Assembly: GCA_013399855.1 (NCBI GenBank)
Contig: VXAY01002924.1
Location: 195,257 to 259,256 of the forward strand
Length of the DNA stretch: 64,000 nucleotides
DNA from: Oxyruncus cristatus
Lineage: Eukaryota; Chordata; Aves; Passeriformes; Cotingidae
Reading direction: 5' to 3'
Positions 12,301-24,377 of this stretch are shown one piece after another. The position numbers and the translations under genes are program-made. The notes under the pieces are model-generated. The model made no database searches and was not told where the DNA came from. It saw only the letters and a program-made list of their open reading frames with translations. Each line of letters starts with the position of its first letter. Positions within the stretch are counted from its first letter, which is position 1.

Positions 12301-14482
12301 GAGCAAGAGTAATGCAGAAAAAGAATATTCAGATTTCGCTAACAACATTTTGGTCAGAAAAGCAGTATTTTTTTTTAGGGAAAAGGATGATAATTTTTCC
12401 TTTTTATTTTCTTTTAGTACCTGGGGTTAAGGTACAGTAAGAATTAGGCTAAAACAATCATAAAAATAGTTTTTTAGGCATCGGGTTTTATCACCCTTAT
12501 AAAAATCAGTAATACAACTTGGCTATCTGAGGTTTGCATGATATGTACTTATACCTTAATAACAGAAGATATCTGCTGAACCAATTTGCTAAGCAATTTA
12601 AAGAGCTTCATATATTGTGAACTGATGGATATTTGCAACAACCCACCTGCTTTCCATTGCTTTTTTTCCCCCCTTCACATTGTATTTTTGGGGAGATTGG
12701 GGCAGAGAGGAATAGTCAGCATTTCACACTTGCATCTGTAGAAGAAAGCGTTGAGCAAGACCTGGGGCCCCAGAGGAAGTCTTTTGAGCAACCAAGCACA
12801 TGACTGTAAGGGAATCACAACTGATGAACACTAGACAAACATGTAACATCGAAAGTTGCCAGATGAAGACAACTAATGCAACTAATATGAAGGCCATTAA
12901 GAGAAAGACAGTTAAACAGTTGTAAGGTCATGATTGACATCAGTCTGTGTACTGCATAATGCTCGATTACTGACTGCTTAAATCACCTTATATAGTGAGA
13001 CTTCTTCCTGTAATCCGAAGACTGAAATGACTGCTTCCTTTCTTCCCCACATCTTAAATTTTATGTTTGCTTCCAAGAAACCAGGATTTTTTGCATATAT
13101 TATAATCCCAAGTAGCACATATAGTGTAACTACACCAAATTTGGTGTCCTTCACACCACTGTAGAGTAGGGTGAATGACCTTTCTCAAGAAGTTAAAATC
13201 AGTCTGTCAGTCCCTCACGTCTGAGCTCAAATCGATGTTGCTGGTGTTGGCATGCATTAAGAGGGGGGTGCTATGAAGCTGTTGCAACCTGATTTCTCCT
13301 AGGGAGCTTTTATTACAAGATAGTAGAGGAAGTATTTCAACCTGCCTTTTTTTTTTTTTTTATGAACCGCTATTCCTAAATGCTAGAATGTATACCTAAG
13401 CCATCAATTCTGACTTTATTCTTTGTCTTCCTACTTTATTCATATCTTGAACCGGCAAAAGGCACTGAAAAAACTATGGAAAAACTGCTGGTTTAGGTGT
13501 TATGTAGCACAACAGGCCAATTGGAAACTTCTTTAGTTCCTCCAAATATTATTTGGTTCATACAATATGAGGATAAAAATACTTGCTTTGCCAAGCAATA
13601 TCAATGACTGCTCACAAAATTTATATGTGTTGAGAAGCAATATTTTTACCTGTGACACCTCCTTTCTGTTGCTGATATGGCAAAAATATTCTGGTGGATT
13701 AGCCATTTTCTACAATGTGCAAAGGACATATAAAGCTGTTCCTCTAGTGTAAAAAGAAGGAATAGGTCGTTGATAGGGACAAAGCACCGTTGTTCCTCAC
13801 ACCCTTTTAAAAATTTTACTCAGATGATATTAAGTGCAGTTTATTACTGTGCATGTAAGAAGTGATATTCAGAACCTGTTGATATAAACTGACGTATTGA
13901 TGCTGCTGTTCTGTTCCCTTAGAGTAGCAAAACAAGTATTTTTCCTTACAAAGAGCTTAAAAAACCGTGCAGATAAATATAAAGATATCATTGTGAAGCT
14001 TAATGCAGATCTGAAGTAAATAGCCTAAATAAGGACCATGATTTGCATGAGAAATTAAGAGCAAAATGTTCATCCAAATACTTCTAAAAATACTCAACAG
14101 AAATAACAGTTACCACTAGCGCAGTCCTACCTAAATTTTTAAACCAAATTGACACAGTTCAGCAGTAATTTGTTACTAGAAATTTTCTTCTAAAATAAAT
14201 TGCAATAAAATAATAAATAATTTTATATAGATCACAATGTTGAAGTGTTGAGGCAAATAACCTTAAATTCATTGCAAACCTTGTAATGAGAATGTAGTAA
14301 GGTGGGGGATGACTATGGAAAAGAAAGAAAGATGCAAGAGAAATGTAAATTATGTTTCATAGTTTCACTTACTCTACTACAGGCAGAATTCACTGTTCAG
14401 AAATCACAAGTAAATAGTCATTCGTTCCTTGAAGTGAAAACCTGTTGTTTGGAAAGGTAATATCAGCCAATTCTTTGTGAAA
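6313..14482. other. Single-copy AT-rich DNA, no gene seen
   Basis: About 8 kb with no CR1, no recognised exon and no RNA gene. It holds homopolymer runs (for example T14 at 9636-9649 and T15 at 13347-13361), a 16-bp perfect palindrome at 13132-13147, and a 101-codon open frame on the minus strand (11530-11835). That frame has no recognisable motif and is treated as chance. Confidence 0.6.
13132..13147. repeat. 16-bp perfect palindrome
   Basis: ACACCAAATTTGGTGT is its own reverse complement, a shape typical of dimeric protein sites, but 16 bp is short for 64 kb. Confidence 0.85.
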
Positions 14483-14743
14483 ATTGTTAATTCGTATTTC
14501 ATCTGGATACTTGTATAGCTGCACAGGACACTCAGGAAATTGCCATTTTTTGGAAAGCTTTTGTGGCAATGACAGTGGGATATACGTGCAGTCTAAAACT
14601 GTCTACACAGTAAAGTGAATCTGGGATAAAATTTTTACTTCATCTTCGGATATCGTCTGAATCTCTTTCTATTCTACTGACCTTAGAACCTCTACCCTCA
14701 GAACAGACTACCCTTTGTGCTGTAGGTGGATATTAGTGCCAAT
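14483..14743. repeat. Unidentified ~260-bp duplicated segment, copy 1
   Basis: This segment is present again at 16093-16361 in the same orientation. By eye the two copies match at roughly four bases in five. Shared landmarks in order are an ATTG.TAATTC start, CTTGTATA, AGGACACTCA.GAAAT, CTTTTGTGG, CAGTCTAAAACTG, GATAAAATTTTTA, TTCTACTGACCTTAGAAC, CCTCAGAACAG and a final AGTGCCAAT. The flanks do not match. It does not resemble CR1 and no coding frame is shared. It could be a local tandem duplication or two insertions of an old dispersed repeat. Strand is undetermined. Confidence 0.85.
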
Positions 14744-16092
14744 AACCAGATTTTTTTATTATTATTTTTTAAGTGCATGCATCTAAATGCATTTTTAATT
14801 AACTGTGCTTCAAATGCAGCTTCATTCCTTTTTTTTTTTTTTTTTCCTTTTTTCTTTCTTGGAAAATAGCATTTTAATGGAAGATCATGTTCTTTGCCCT
14901 CTGAGTAGTAGACTTTTTGTTGTAAGTGCAAGCTGAATTGGTTAAACTTTGAAAATAGGTCAGTGGCTAGTAGAGTTTGTTTAAAGACCAAAAAGCACTT
15001 TATCAGGACTCATTAGACATTGCGGTTATGAGGTCTCACTGTTAAAACACACTTGAGAGTTTCAAGCAGTCATATGCTACTCCATAATTTTAAATGTTGC
15101 ATATTCATAACAATAAAGAAACTTTGATTAAAACAATGGTTATGTAAGCTGCTAGGGGCCAAAGAGCTTCGTCATTTGGATATGATCCAGTTTTGTTCAT
15201 TAGAAGGGGTCAAATGCGTCTAGTTTCTCTTGTTATAAACAATTACTATATTGTTATTTTTCGGTGTGTTCTAATAATCAGCTGGCATTTAGCATGCTGT
15301 TGATGCAAATCTTTTCATAATCAAACCTAATGAGAGGTTTTCATTTAAATAAAGAAAAGTGTATAAATAGCAAGCAATTTAAATATAGTCCATGATCTAA
15401 AACAAGCTGTCCCTGACTTGTTTTATCAGAAAGCTCTTTAGCACTTGTATGCACTTACACAGTGTGTCGGTCCTGCTTTCCACAGTGTGTAGCTTCCAGC
15501 ACTGTTGGGTTTTTGTTTTCTCTTTGTTATGTTGTACCAGGTGACAACCATTGGTTTGAGAGAGAATTTAAAGAAAAAAAACGAGAGTCAAGATTATACT
15601 TACAGTTAGATGTGCAGGTGCAAAAAATATTCTCCTGTTTGATATACTTTTGAGGAATGAAAATTAAGGAATCCAACATCTAAATATGTAGCCAATACAG
15701 GATATGCATCTTGTTCCAGTGGGGTGCATGCATAGCGGCAAAGACAGTCTCTCTGGGAATGACCACATGCCACTCTGCCTGTTCAGGTGAGCAGCGGTGG
15801 GACAGGCTCCTATAACATGACAATAAAGGATGTGCTAGTGATTCCTTAATTTTATCTCTGCAATATAAGCTGAGCCATTTGCAGTTATCTATTTGAAAGT
15901 AGCCTTTCACTGATTGTGAAATACACCCAAAATACCTGTGGTTTTAGTCTTCAGTGAAGGTTGCTTGTTAGAAAAACCCCTTTGCCTTTGTTGAAATGAC
16001 AGTTTAGATTTCAATAGAGAACAGTGCTTGCAAACTATTTCTGTCAGTAGTGTTCACTTCCTTCAAATCAACTTTTCTAATTAATGACATCA
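14744..16092. other. Spacer between the two duplicated segments
   Basis: Single-copy DNA of about 1.35 kb with a T17 run at 14829-14845. There is no CR1, exon or RNA gene. An octamer ATGCAAAT lies at 15303-15310, which is expected by chance in AT-rich DNA. Confidence 0.55.
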
Positions 16093-16361
16093 ATTGCTAA
16101 TTCATTTTCCAGCTGGGTGCTTGTATATACGCGTAGGACACTCACGAAATCACCCTTTTTTAGGAAGGCTTTTGTGGAGATGATAGTGACGCATATGAAC
16201 AGTCTAAAACTGCGTCCACTTTTTTGAGACGTGAATCCAGGATAAAATTTTTATTTCATCCTCAGATACCATCTGAGTCTCTTTGTATTCTACTGACCTT
16301 AGAACTTCTGCCCTCAGAACAGGCTGCCCTTCATGGTGGAGGTGTTACTACTAGTGCCAAT
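16093..16361. repeat. Unidentified ~260-bp duplicated segment, copy 2
   Basis: Direct-orientation partner of 14483-14743, offset about 1.61 kb. The order of shared blocks is the same and only small insertions or deletions separate the copies, the largest being a few extra T residues near 16220-16226. The divergence is compatible with an old duplication. The right flank turns GC-richer than that of copy 1, so homology stops sharply after AGTGCCAAT. Confidence 0.85.
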
Positions 16362-19300
16362 CGCTGTACCTGTGCTGGAGCACTGCTGACCTTGTGGGGT
16401 CTGGCTGCAGGGACATGCCGTCCCAATATAATGCTGATGCACAGAGACTGCTGGTTTTTATGTGGTTATTTGTGGGGCTGTAATTTCAACTAGATGTTTT
16501 GTGTCCAGTACAGAAGTCACAAACTCTTACTGTCCACATGTGCCACTTAAGTGCTGGGAATGGATCAAGACACTGCCTACAATGAGCAGATTTTTAGTTG
16601 TTTGTATTTTAGGTGTTTTGTCATTTCTGTTAATATTTAGTAGCTTCCTTAAACAGCCTCTCCATGGTGAATGGTACCTTATTTGGGTTTGTGTGTACTC
16701 GAAAGATACAATGATGTTAGTCCTTGGAAGGTTTGTTGTTTTTTTTTTTTAATTTCATGTTCTTAAATAATTGAAAACATCAAAGTCTTTTTATGGCTTT
16801 TCATTTTGTTGGCAGTCAAAATACCACAGGAAGGCCAAAACTTGTATTGTTTTGGCTCTGTAGACATCTTCTTGAAAGATTTGAGCAGAATCTGTAAACA
16901 CTATTTCCAGCTTTTCACATTGGTCACTAAAGCATTCTTAAGTGCAGGTCAGGAATCCAGTCCTGTAAGACAAAGCCCACAATTTTATAATGGAATGGTG
17001 GTCAGGGGATTCTGTTGAAATGTTATAATAACTTTGCACTTCACAGCAGTAAGTCAGTTCTCTTGCATTTGAGTCACGGTGGCTGATCATGTGTATGTAA
17101 CTGGTCCACTGACATATAAAAGAGTGCATTCACTTTAGACAGCATCTACCTCCTAGTTAAGACAGTATAGTTATTTGAACACAAGTGTAGTTCTTCAAAA
17201 ATTGTAATGTGACTGCAGCAGTTTCCTTACCAGGCCCTGTTCATTGTGCATTTTGATGGCTTTCTACATTCCACAGCTTCTCACACTTCAAAGAAGAATA
17301 TGTAAAATTTGTGGCAATTTTGGGGAATATAGTTTTAGAGGAAAGGGGAGCATGTGCTAATACAAAAAAACTCCTTGAGTTCTCTTATTAATTTTAAACT
17401 TTTTCATGGAAAAAACTATGAGAGTGGAAAATTGTCTCCTCACAGTTTTGTTAAGCATAAAACCCCACCAAATTTTAAAGGGGTTTTTCCTAGTTTTATT
17501 GTTGTTGTTTGGATTTTTTTGTTTTGTTTTCAGTCGGGGTTTTATTTGGTCCCTTAATCACCTGGAAGTCCTTCAGTGAGGTTTAAACATATTCAAGGAG
17601 TAATTTAGAGGAAAAGCTAATTATATGATTACCCACTTTACTGTCTCGGGAGGGCCAGGCTAATGCCCTGTCATAGGTGCAGAGCTGGAAATGATACATG
17701 ATATAACAAATAGATCACTTTATCTAAACAAATTTTAGAAAGAGCTTATGATAAAAATCTTGGTTCTTGCAGACTTTGAGAAAAAAAGAGAATGTCCCAT
17801 GAAAGACCCCAAGTTACTGTATGGATTCTCTTCTATATTTTTCCCATTTTATTTGAATTTACTGTTGTCTTCAGGAAGCATTAAATTTTAAAAGTTTGTA
17901 CTGCATAATACATTGACATAGCAAAGCTATAAACTTGAAATACTGGTTTAAAATACTGAGGTAGTCAAATAAATACTGTCTTCACCAGTCAAATTTTTTC
18001 AAAACAGGTGTATTTTGATGTGTGTTTCAGTATTAACAGGGGCAAGTTAGGCAGTTTATCTTCTCTCTCTGCCTACCCCTGAGCTACCTCATCGATTGCA
18101 GTATGGAAGTGCTGACTAGAGTGGGGAAAACAGAACTGCCTTTGGAAAAAAAAAAAAGGAAAAGTTTTTCACATCTTATTTTTGGGTTGAACCAATTCCC
18201 CACTCCTGTTCATTTGTGCTGAAAAGACAGCAGGGACACAAGAAGTAGCAGCAATAAGTAGCCTGTTGTAGGATCTCCTTAAAGTTGCTGGTTGTTTGAA
18301 CAAAGGCTGATCAGACTTGAAAAAAATGTAGTTTTGTCCTTTGAAAGAGCATTAGAAAATGAGTACAGAAAAGTATTTAGAACACACACATCAAAAATGT
18401 GAGTAGAATGCCTTTTCCTAAGCATACTTGTTTTGACTTTTATGCTGGTCTCCACTATGATAAAATATTCTCATGTTTAAAACAATTAAGAATTTAATTC
18501 CCTTGTATAAAAAATATGGGTAAGAGTTGGGTATTGTAATTTGTGTGATGATGTTTTCTACCCATCACTCAGATGAACTGGTGATTTAGCATTTCTAGTG
18601 GGTTTTTAGAGAAGAAAGGCAGACCAGAAAGATTAAATGTTTGGCAGGGTCATGTAGGTGCCCTTAACTTATTAACAGAATTTAAAAATACAACTTCAGA
18701 AGAAGGGGTCAAAAGAAAAGTGTGATTGATGCAGACAAAAATAATCTGTGGAAAGTTTTCAGAAAATTATATTCATTTTACCCAAGTTGTTGTCATTAAA
18801 GGTGAAAAGAGAATCAATTTCTGAGCTTTTAAGTTCTTTGTGTTTCTGTGTAAAATGTAAAACCTCACTTCAGAGAGATTCTCTGAAATCTCATTGAAAT
18901 CTCATTCTCTACCTCATGAAAAGTGTGTTTTGGAACCTCCTACTACCAAAATGTTCTATGAGAGAGGAACCACTTTGCTGGGGTCACTTTAGTCTTAACT
19001 TCCTTTTAACCTAAGATTTGACATTGACAATTTGACAAAATTGAAAGTCTCTTTTGAGAAGAAATATTTAAATCTGAAACTATTGAATTGGGATGCTTCA
19101 AGAGTGGTGGAAGTTTCCCATCCCTTTTTGCTTTGAGGAAACAAACAAAAAAACAATCAACCAGACACTAACAACAAAATATAACCAACACACAAAAACC
19201 TCAAACAAACCCAAACCCTGTATTTGTCAAATTTTCAGTTTGAGCCACTGTTTCAGTTTCAGTTGTAGCACTTCCTGGGAATTTGACGGAACCATGAAAG

Positions 19301-20182
19301 AATGGTTACATTAAAAAAACCTTTCAAGAAGGCCTAGTAAGGATGAATTGGGAGAAAACAAGATTGCTGAAAATTGCAAAGTTTTTCAGTGACAATCGGT
19401 TGGCTTTTGCCTCAGTGCTGTATAGCCACTTGGCCTGGAACCCAGCTCTCTTGCTGTTCTGCCCATCATCAGTGTTTAAAAATGCAGCGTTTAAAAATGC
19501 AGCTTTGGGATCAGATCCTCAAACAAGCTTTGTAGCACTCTGGCCTTCATGTTTAGTGAAACGGAAACAAGGAATTAATAGGAATAGTTGCTTCTGATGG
19601 GGTGGTGGATATTTCTTGTTCTGCACATGGTCTTAATCCAAGCTGAGCACATACCTCATGTTAGAGATGTTGGCTTTGTCAGCTACCTGACGATGTATGT
19701 GCCAAGCTGCTGGCCAGACAGGCTGCCTGCTCATGTGTGGTGCCCTTCCCCATCATTTACCTTTGTTGTTAGTTTCGGCATGTGGATTTTGTGTCTGAAG
19801 TCCTTCATCAATGAAACAAGAAGGAAAATAAAATCTCACTTAAACAGTATTGTTTTGAGTAAAGTGCTGATGTGTGAAGCTGACGTCATTAAACAACACT
19901 GAATAAAAGATCTGAATCCTGAAGTCAGATGAAAATCAAAAAATCTGCAAAATAGCTGCAAATGAAGTATCTGAGCAAAAAACATTGCAGTGGTTGCAAG
20001 AGGAGCCCTTGCTGGATGGCGGTGGTGTGCAACAGGCTCCTTTGTAACTCTTTTAAAAGTATGCTTTAGAGAGTAGCTAAACTGTATTTTAGATATGGAA
20101 CACTCAATTTTCACTACTTCAATGTCTGATTATCTTTTGTGTTTTCTATTTTTTCTTTTTCTTTTTTTTTTTTTTTTTTAAG
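16362..20182. other. Single-copy DNA leading to the candidate exon
   Basis: No repeat family or gene recognised. The last 60 bases form an almost uninterrupted polypyrimidine tract ending in T18-AAG, a strong candidate 3' splice site, with a branch-point-like CTGAT near 20126. A small direct repeat of TTTAAAAATGCAGC lies near 19478-19505. A 104-codon open frame at 19588-19902 shows no motif. Confidence 0.5.
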
Positions 20183-20295
20183 ATCTTGATGGTTATGGCA
20201 AAATCTTTCTTCAGCGTATGGTGTAATGGACTACCAGTTGGATGATTTACAGTCGACTGAAACATGATATATTCTTCTCCTCTTCCGTGTCCATG
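20183..20295 (+). other. Candidate spliced exon (5'UTR, N-terminal or lncRNA)
   Basis: A 113-base segment is bounded by textbook splice signals on the + strand. Upstream lies a ~50-nt polypyrimidine tract ending in T18 then AAG (acceptor AG at 20181-20182), with a CTGAT branch-point-like sequence about 55 bases before. Downstream the exon ends CCATG and the intron begins GTGAGT (20296-20301), a near-consensus donor. The exon holds seven ATGs. The first opens an 18-codon frame that stops inside the exon, and another opens a 13-codon frame that also stops. Two frames stay open to the junction: from ATG 20242 (18 codons, phase 0) and from ATG 20264 (phase 2). It may be a 5'-untranslated exon with upstream ORFs, an alternative first coding exon joined to a distant exon, or an lncRNA exon. 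I do not recognise the gene, and the partner exons are not in view. Confidence 0.45.
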
Positions 20296-22001
20296 GTGAG
20301 TTTTGTTTACGTACATACCTATTAAATACTTCAGAGAAGGAAATAAATGTTTTTAGTGACCGCATTAGGTGTCGTTCCCATTGTTTTCAAGTGGATTATC
20401 CTAGAGTTGTCAACTTACTGAATACATAAACCCCATTCTTTTTTGTCAGCTGTTTGAAAATGTTTTAAAAACTTAAGTTCAAAAAATAACCATACAGAAC
20501 TCTTCTCTGTTTTGTAGGATTTTAGAGCTGTGCAAAGATCCTGATACACAATTTGAAATGTTATCTTTCTCTTCATCTTGAAAGTATCCTCACCTTTATG
20601 AGGTGTGTCTTAGTTCAAGTTAGATTCCAACCAGTTTTTCTTTTGTAGTCAGGCACATACCACAACATATTTAAGAACAAAAGAATTGTAATAATGTTAC
20701 AAATATAATGCAAAACACAGGGAAAAAATTAGTTGGAGAAAATACTTGGAAGGAGTTTTTCAGTTTTATTTTTACACTGCTTCTCTGTTTTGTGCCTAAA
20801 ATTAATCTGATTTTAGTATCTGTGAACAATGTTAAGTATTGTATAAACAATAATATTAAAAGCAAGGCTGCTCATATTATAACTGAACTGTCACTTCTGA
20901 TTTACAGTGTCCAGACACACAACAATGAGATCCAAAGCACTAGTTGTTCATTTGGCTAAACACGTTGACAGACCAAATTTGGATCTTAAAATGTTCCACT
21001 AGCTACTCTTTACTACACCATAAATAACAGCCCTCTCCAAAGAGGGCATAGTCTCCTCTCCAAATATGGGGTTCAGCATTTGAGGTTAAAATCCCCACAG
21101 TTTCACTCTTCTCCTTTGTAAGTGTTTAGATGTAGCTCTTACACCAAAGTTTGTTTCTGAATGATACTGAATTTTATGGAATAGTTGCATTAGTCAAAGC
21201 CATTTTTATTATATGCTTAAGTACTGTAATGAACTAAGATTGAAGCAATGCAGTTTCTAGAGGTGTGTTTGCACTTGATAATAGAAAGGTGTGTTTAAAA
21301 TATTTCATATAAATGGATAAAGGTGTTTACCAGCAAACTGGTTACTCTTATTTTTGGTGCAAATGGGTATTTACAGAGTGAAATGGACAGTCATGTAGCT
21401 CTCCTGTGGAGGGCATCTTCTACCTGCTTCTCTTTTACCAATTTCAGCTGGCTTTGCATTTCACATTATATGTCTCCCAGGTACTAACCATGCAACTCTG
21501 AAATTAGGGAGTCAGATAAACAGCAAAGAAAGCATCATCTCACTTGCTTCCCCTGCAAGTTATTGAGGGAAAAAATCTTATGTCATTTGATGGGTTATCA
21601 AGCACCTGTTGATTCTGCAAGGCATTTCCCTGGGTATTCATTGAGTTCTGCGTTGTTCCCTAACCAGGCATTTTATTTGCCAAATTAGAGATTTGCTCCA
21701 AAGACTTGACCTTTTATTTTCTCCTCTTCCTTATCAGCAAGTGCCAAACATTTCTGAGCCTGTTTTTTGCATCCTGAATGTGCATTGATTCATGATGAAG
21801 TAAGGGCTTTGTGGCAGGTCTGGTAGAAGAACTAACTTCTTTAGACAGAGAAAACTGTCTATCCCATATGTGTAAATACTGCAGAATTTTGTCTCCTTTT
21901 GCAGAGGTCTGCTGCACCACATTTTAGCGCATTTATTCCTTGTGTTTGCCACCTGGAGAACAGAATCCAGTGCAGTCCACAGCAATTCCTTTGTGGCCAA
22001 G

Positions 22002-22026
22002 CAAAAACAAACAAACAAACAAAAAA
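22002..22026. repeat. (CAAA)n simple repeat
   Basis: Four to five CAAA units flanked by A runs. Short microsatellite. Confidence 0.8.
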
Positions 22027-23936
22027 GCACATGAGATCTTAAATCATTTAAGAAATGTCATTTTACATTGGTCTGAAAATTATAAAATACCACTGCTTTG
22101 TCAGTCTTATTTGTTAGAATTGTTCCTCTTTGCAGTCAAAATACTCAAGTGAAGAGGATGTGCCTGTGAAAGGGCATCCTCATCCCCTCCCCTTTCTATT
22201 GTATCCACTCAAGGCTCATGTAGGCTCTCAAATGTCCAGTGAGTTACTCCACTGCTTATTTCTAACTGGATAAAGCTAAGGTGCACGTCAGGAAGTAAAC
22301 TGAATTACACCACACATGGTGTGATATCTAGAGGATTTTCTACCTTTACTACAGGAGATTGCAGAATGATATCTAGAGGCTAAGTAAACTTTTCTCATCA
22401 AATTCAAACCCTACAGGAGAATAAACAATATTCAAACCAGTGATATAAATTTAGAATCTGTAAAATAATAATGATAATAATATTTATAGTTTATTCCTAA
22501 ATCTTATACCCCATTAGATAGACCAGGAAAACCTACTACAGAAAGGTATGCTGAGATGATGAAATGGACATGGTGGGATTTGAGAAGAACTTACGTGAAA
22601 AGGAAATAGAATCTCTTCTAAGGAAGGACTACTGGAAATGCAAAATTGTACATAAGCTGGTAGTTGAGTGCCTTCTGTATTTTCATTCAGCTTCATATAA
22701 AGAACCACTTACAGAAACAACTCAGCAACTGCTAAGTAAGATTACAGTTCTACTACCTGACTTTAAAAAACAGGAAAAAAAGAAAAAAAGGCAATGAGAA
22801 GAAAACATGGAGAAAGTCTAGCCCTGTATATCAGCTTCTCAATTCAAAACAACCTGTCAAAAACCATGTACTGAAACCTCCTGCACTAACACTAACCAGT
22901 GTAAGCTTGCATTTTGGATATTTCTGCTTCTGAAGTCTTGTTTCAGCCTCTCTGCTGAAGGCTCCTCACAGTTTACAGATAGTGTTGCAACTGAAGCGCT
23001 CCATTTTAACTGTAAATCATCTTTAAAATTTTTAAACCAATCAATTTTTGTTATTTCCATTGCTTTCTGCCTATTGTAGAAATTCAGTGTTCTCTAGACA
23101 GCCACTGATTTTTCTTAGAATGTTGCTTCATCGGAGTTCACACAGGTGCGTTCAGTAAACCTGGGTCCATCTGACCATGCCACCTGCTAGTTGGGCTGTC
23201 TGAACACATCAGGGGCTTTGTTTGGATGACAGAATAAATGGCATAGCAGGTACACTGAAAGAATCAAAATGAAGCATATATTATTTATGAAAGTGATCAC
23301 AATCCTACTGAGATATATCCTGAACTGAGGTGCCTGCAGCTAATAAACAGAAACAAAGAAATAACTGTTAATGTTTGTCTTGAAAACTTCTGGTTTGAGT
23401 GAATTTAAACTAGGTTTTTAATGTTGCTTCAGTACATTCATATAAAGTAAGAACTCCCCTTTGCCCTTTTACTTTCATTTCACTGCACCTTTGTGTACTT
23501 CATTTTCAAGCTGATATTGTGATCCAGAAGGACTGCACTATGTCAAGAGTCTTGAATAAACTATGTCACAGAAGCTTTGAAAGCTATAGAGAAACTAGCC
23601 TTTAAGTTAGATATTGGTTCAAGAAAGGCCCAGTAACTGAAGAGGCACTGCTGCTGATGTGCTTTTTGAAAATCTAGTGATTTTCTATTAGTAGGGCATC
23701 TTGATTAATGACTCCCTATCAGGATGTCCTGATTAATGTGCTAGTCAATGGATTGTTACATCATTTTATTTCCTCTTAAAGAGGATCGTTCTAATGTGAG
23801 TGCGATAGGAATTAGCTTTAAATGAACTGCTGCAAGCAATTTCTTTATCGGAATGGAGAAAACATTTTCACTTTCTAAAGGTTTGAATTCATGAACTATT
23901 TCTACCAAGTAACTACCTCTGTGAGCTTTTTGCATT

Positions 23937-23998
23937 AAAAAAAAAAAAAAAAAAGAAAAAAAAGTAACTTTGTNAAAAAGAAAAAAAAGTAACTTTGT
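23937..23998. repeat. Poly-A run and exact 23-bp repeat around a single N
   Basis: An A18 run is followed by a 23-base string (23951-23973). One N (23974) follows, and then the same 23 bases appear again at 23976-23998. An exact repeat abutting a one-base gap is the classic mark of two contig ends that overlap but were not merged. The true sequence probably has one copy. Confidence 0.85.
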
Positions 23999-24356
23999 AA
24001 AGCTGCTTGGAATGAGAAGAGGCTGTGGTGATGTTACTGTTGTGTTTAAATTCTATGCTCTTTGACTGCAGCAGGCTCTTAAAGAAAATGCTGGGTTTAA
24101 AGCTCCAGCAAACTTGCTTGGAAATAATTTCAATGAATTAATATTTAATTTTTAGCTTTTCTACTATGCTGCTGTAAAAAAGCAATGGCAGCCAGTTTCT
24201 ACAAAAGACTAAGGGCTTGCCAGATTTTTAGGGTACAAAAAAAGTGCCACAAGTAGACACTAGTAAACTGATTATTTTTAATCATTAGAATAATAATCTA
24301 TTTTTTTTCTTATTAAAAATTAATGACATAAGAAGATATCGAATGCTTTTGATCTG

Positions 24357-24377
24357 TTTTTTTTTTTTTTTTTTTTT
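24357..24377. repeat. Poly-T run (T21)
   Basis: Uninterrupted run of 21 T. No element body with a polyadenylation signal is evident beside it. Confidence 0.9.

Noticed and set aside
15303..15310. POU octamer ATGCAAAT (also at 63543, 63902 and reversed at 14041)
   Set aside because: A few copies are expected by chance in 64 kb of AT-rich DNA. No clustering supports function.
17110..17120. TATA-box-like TATAAAAG
   Set aside because: No initiator, CpG context or downstream gene. Common in AT-rich sequence.
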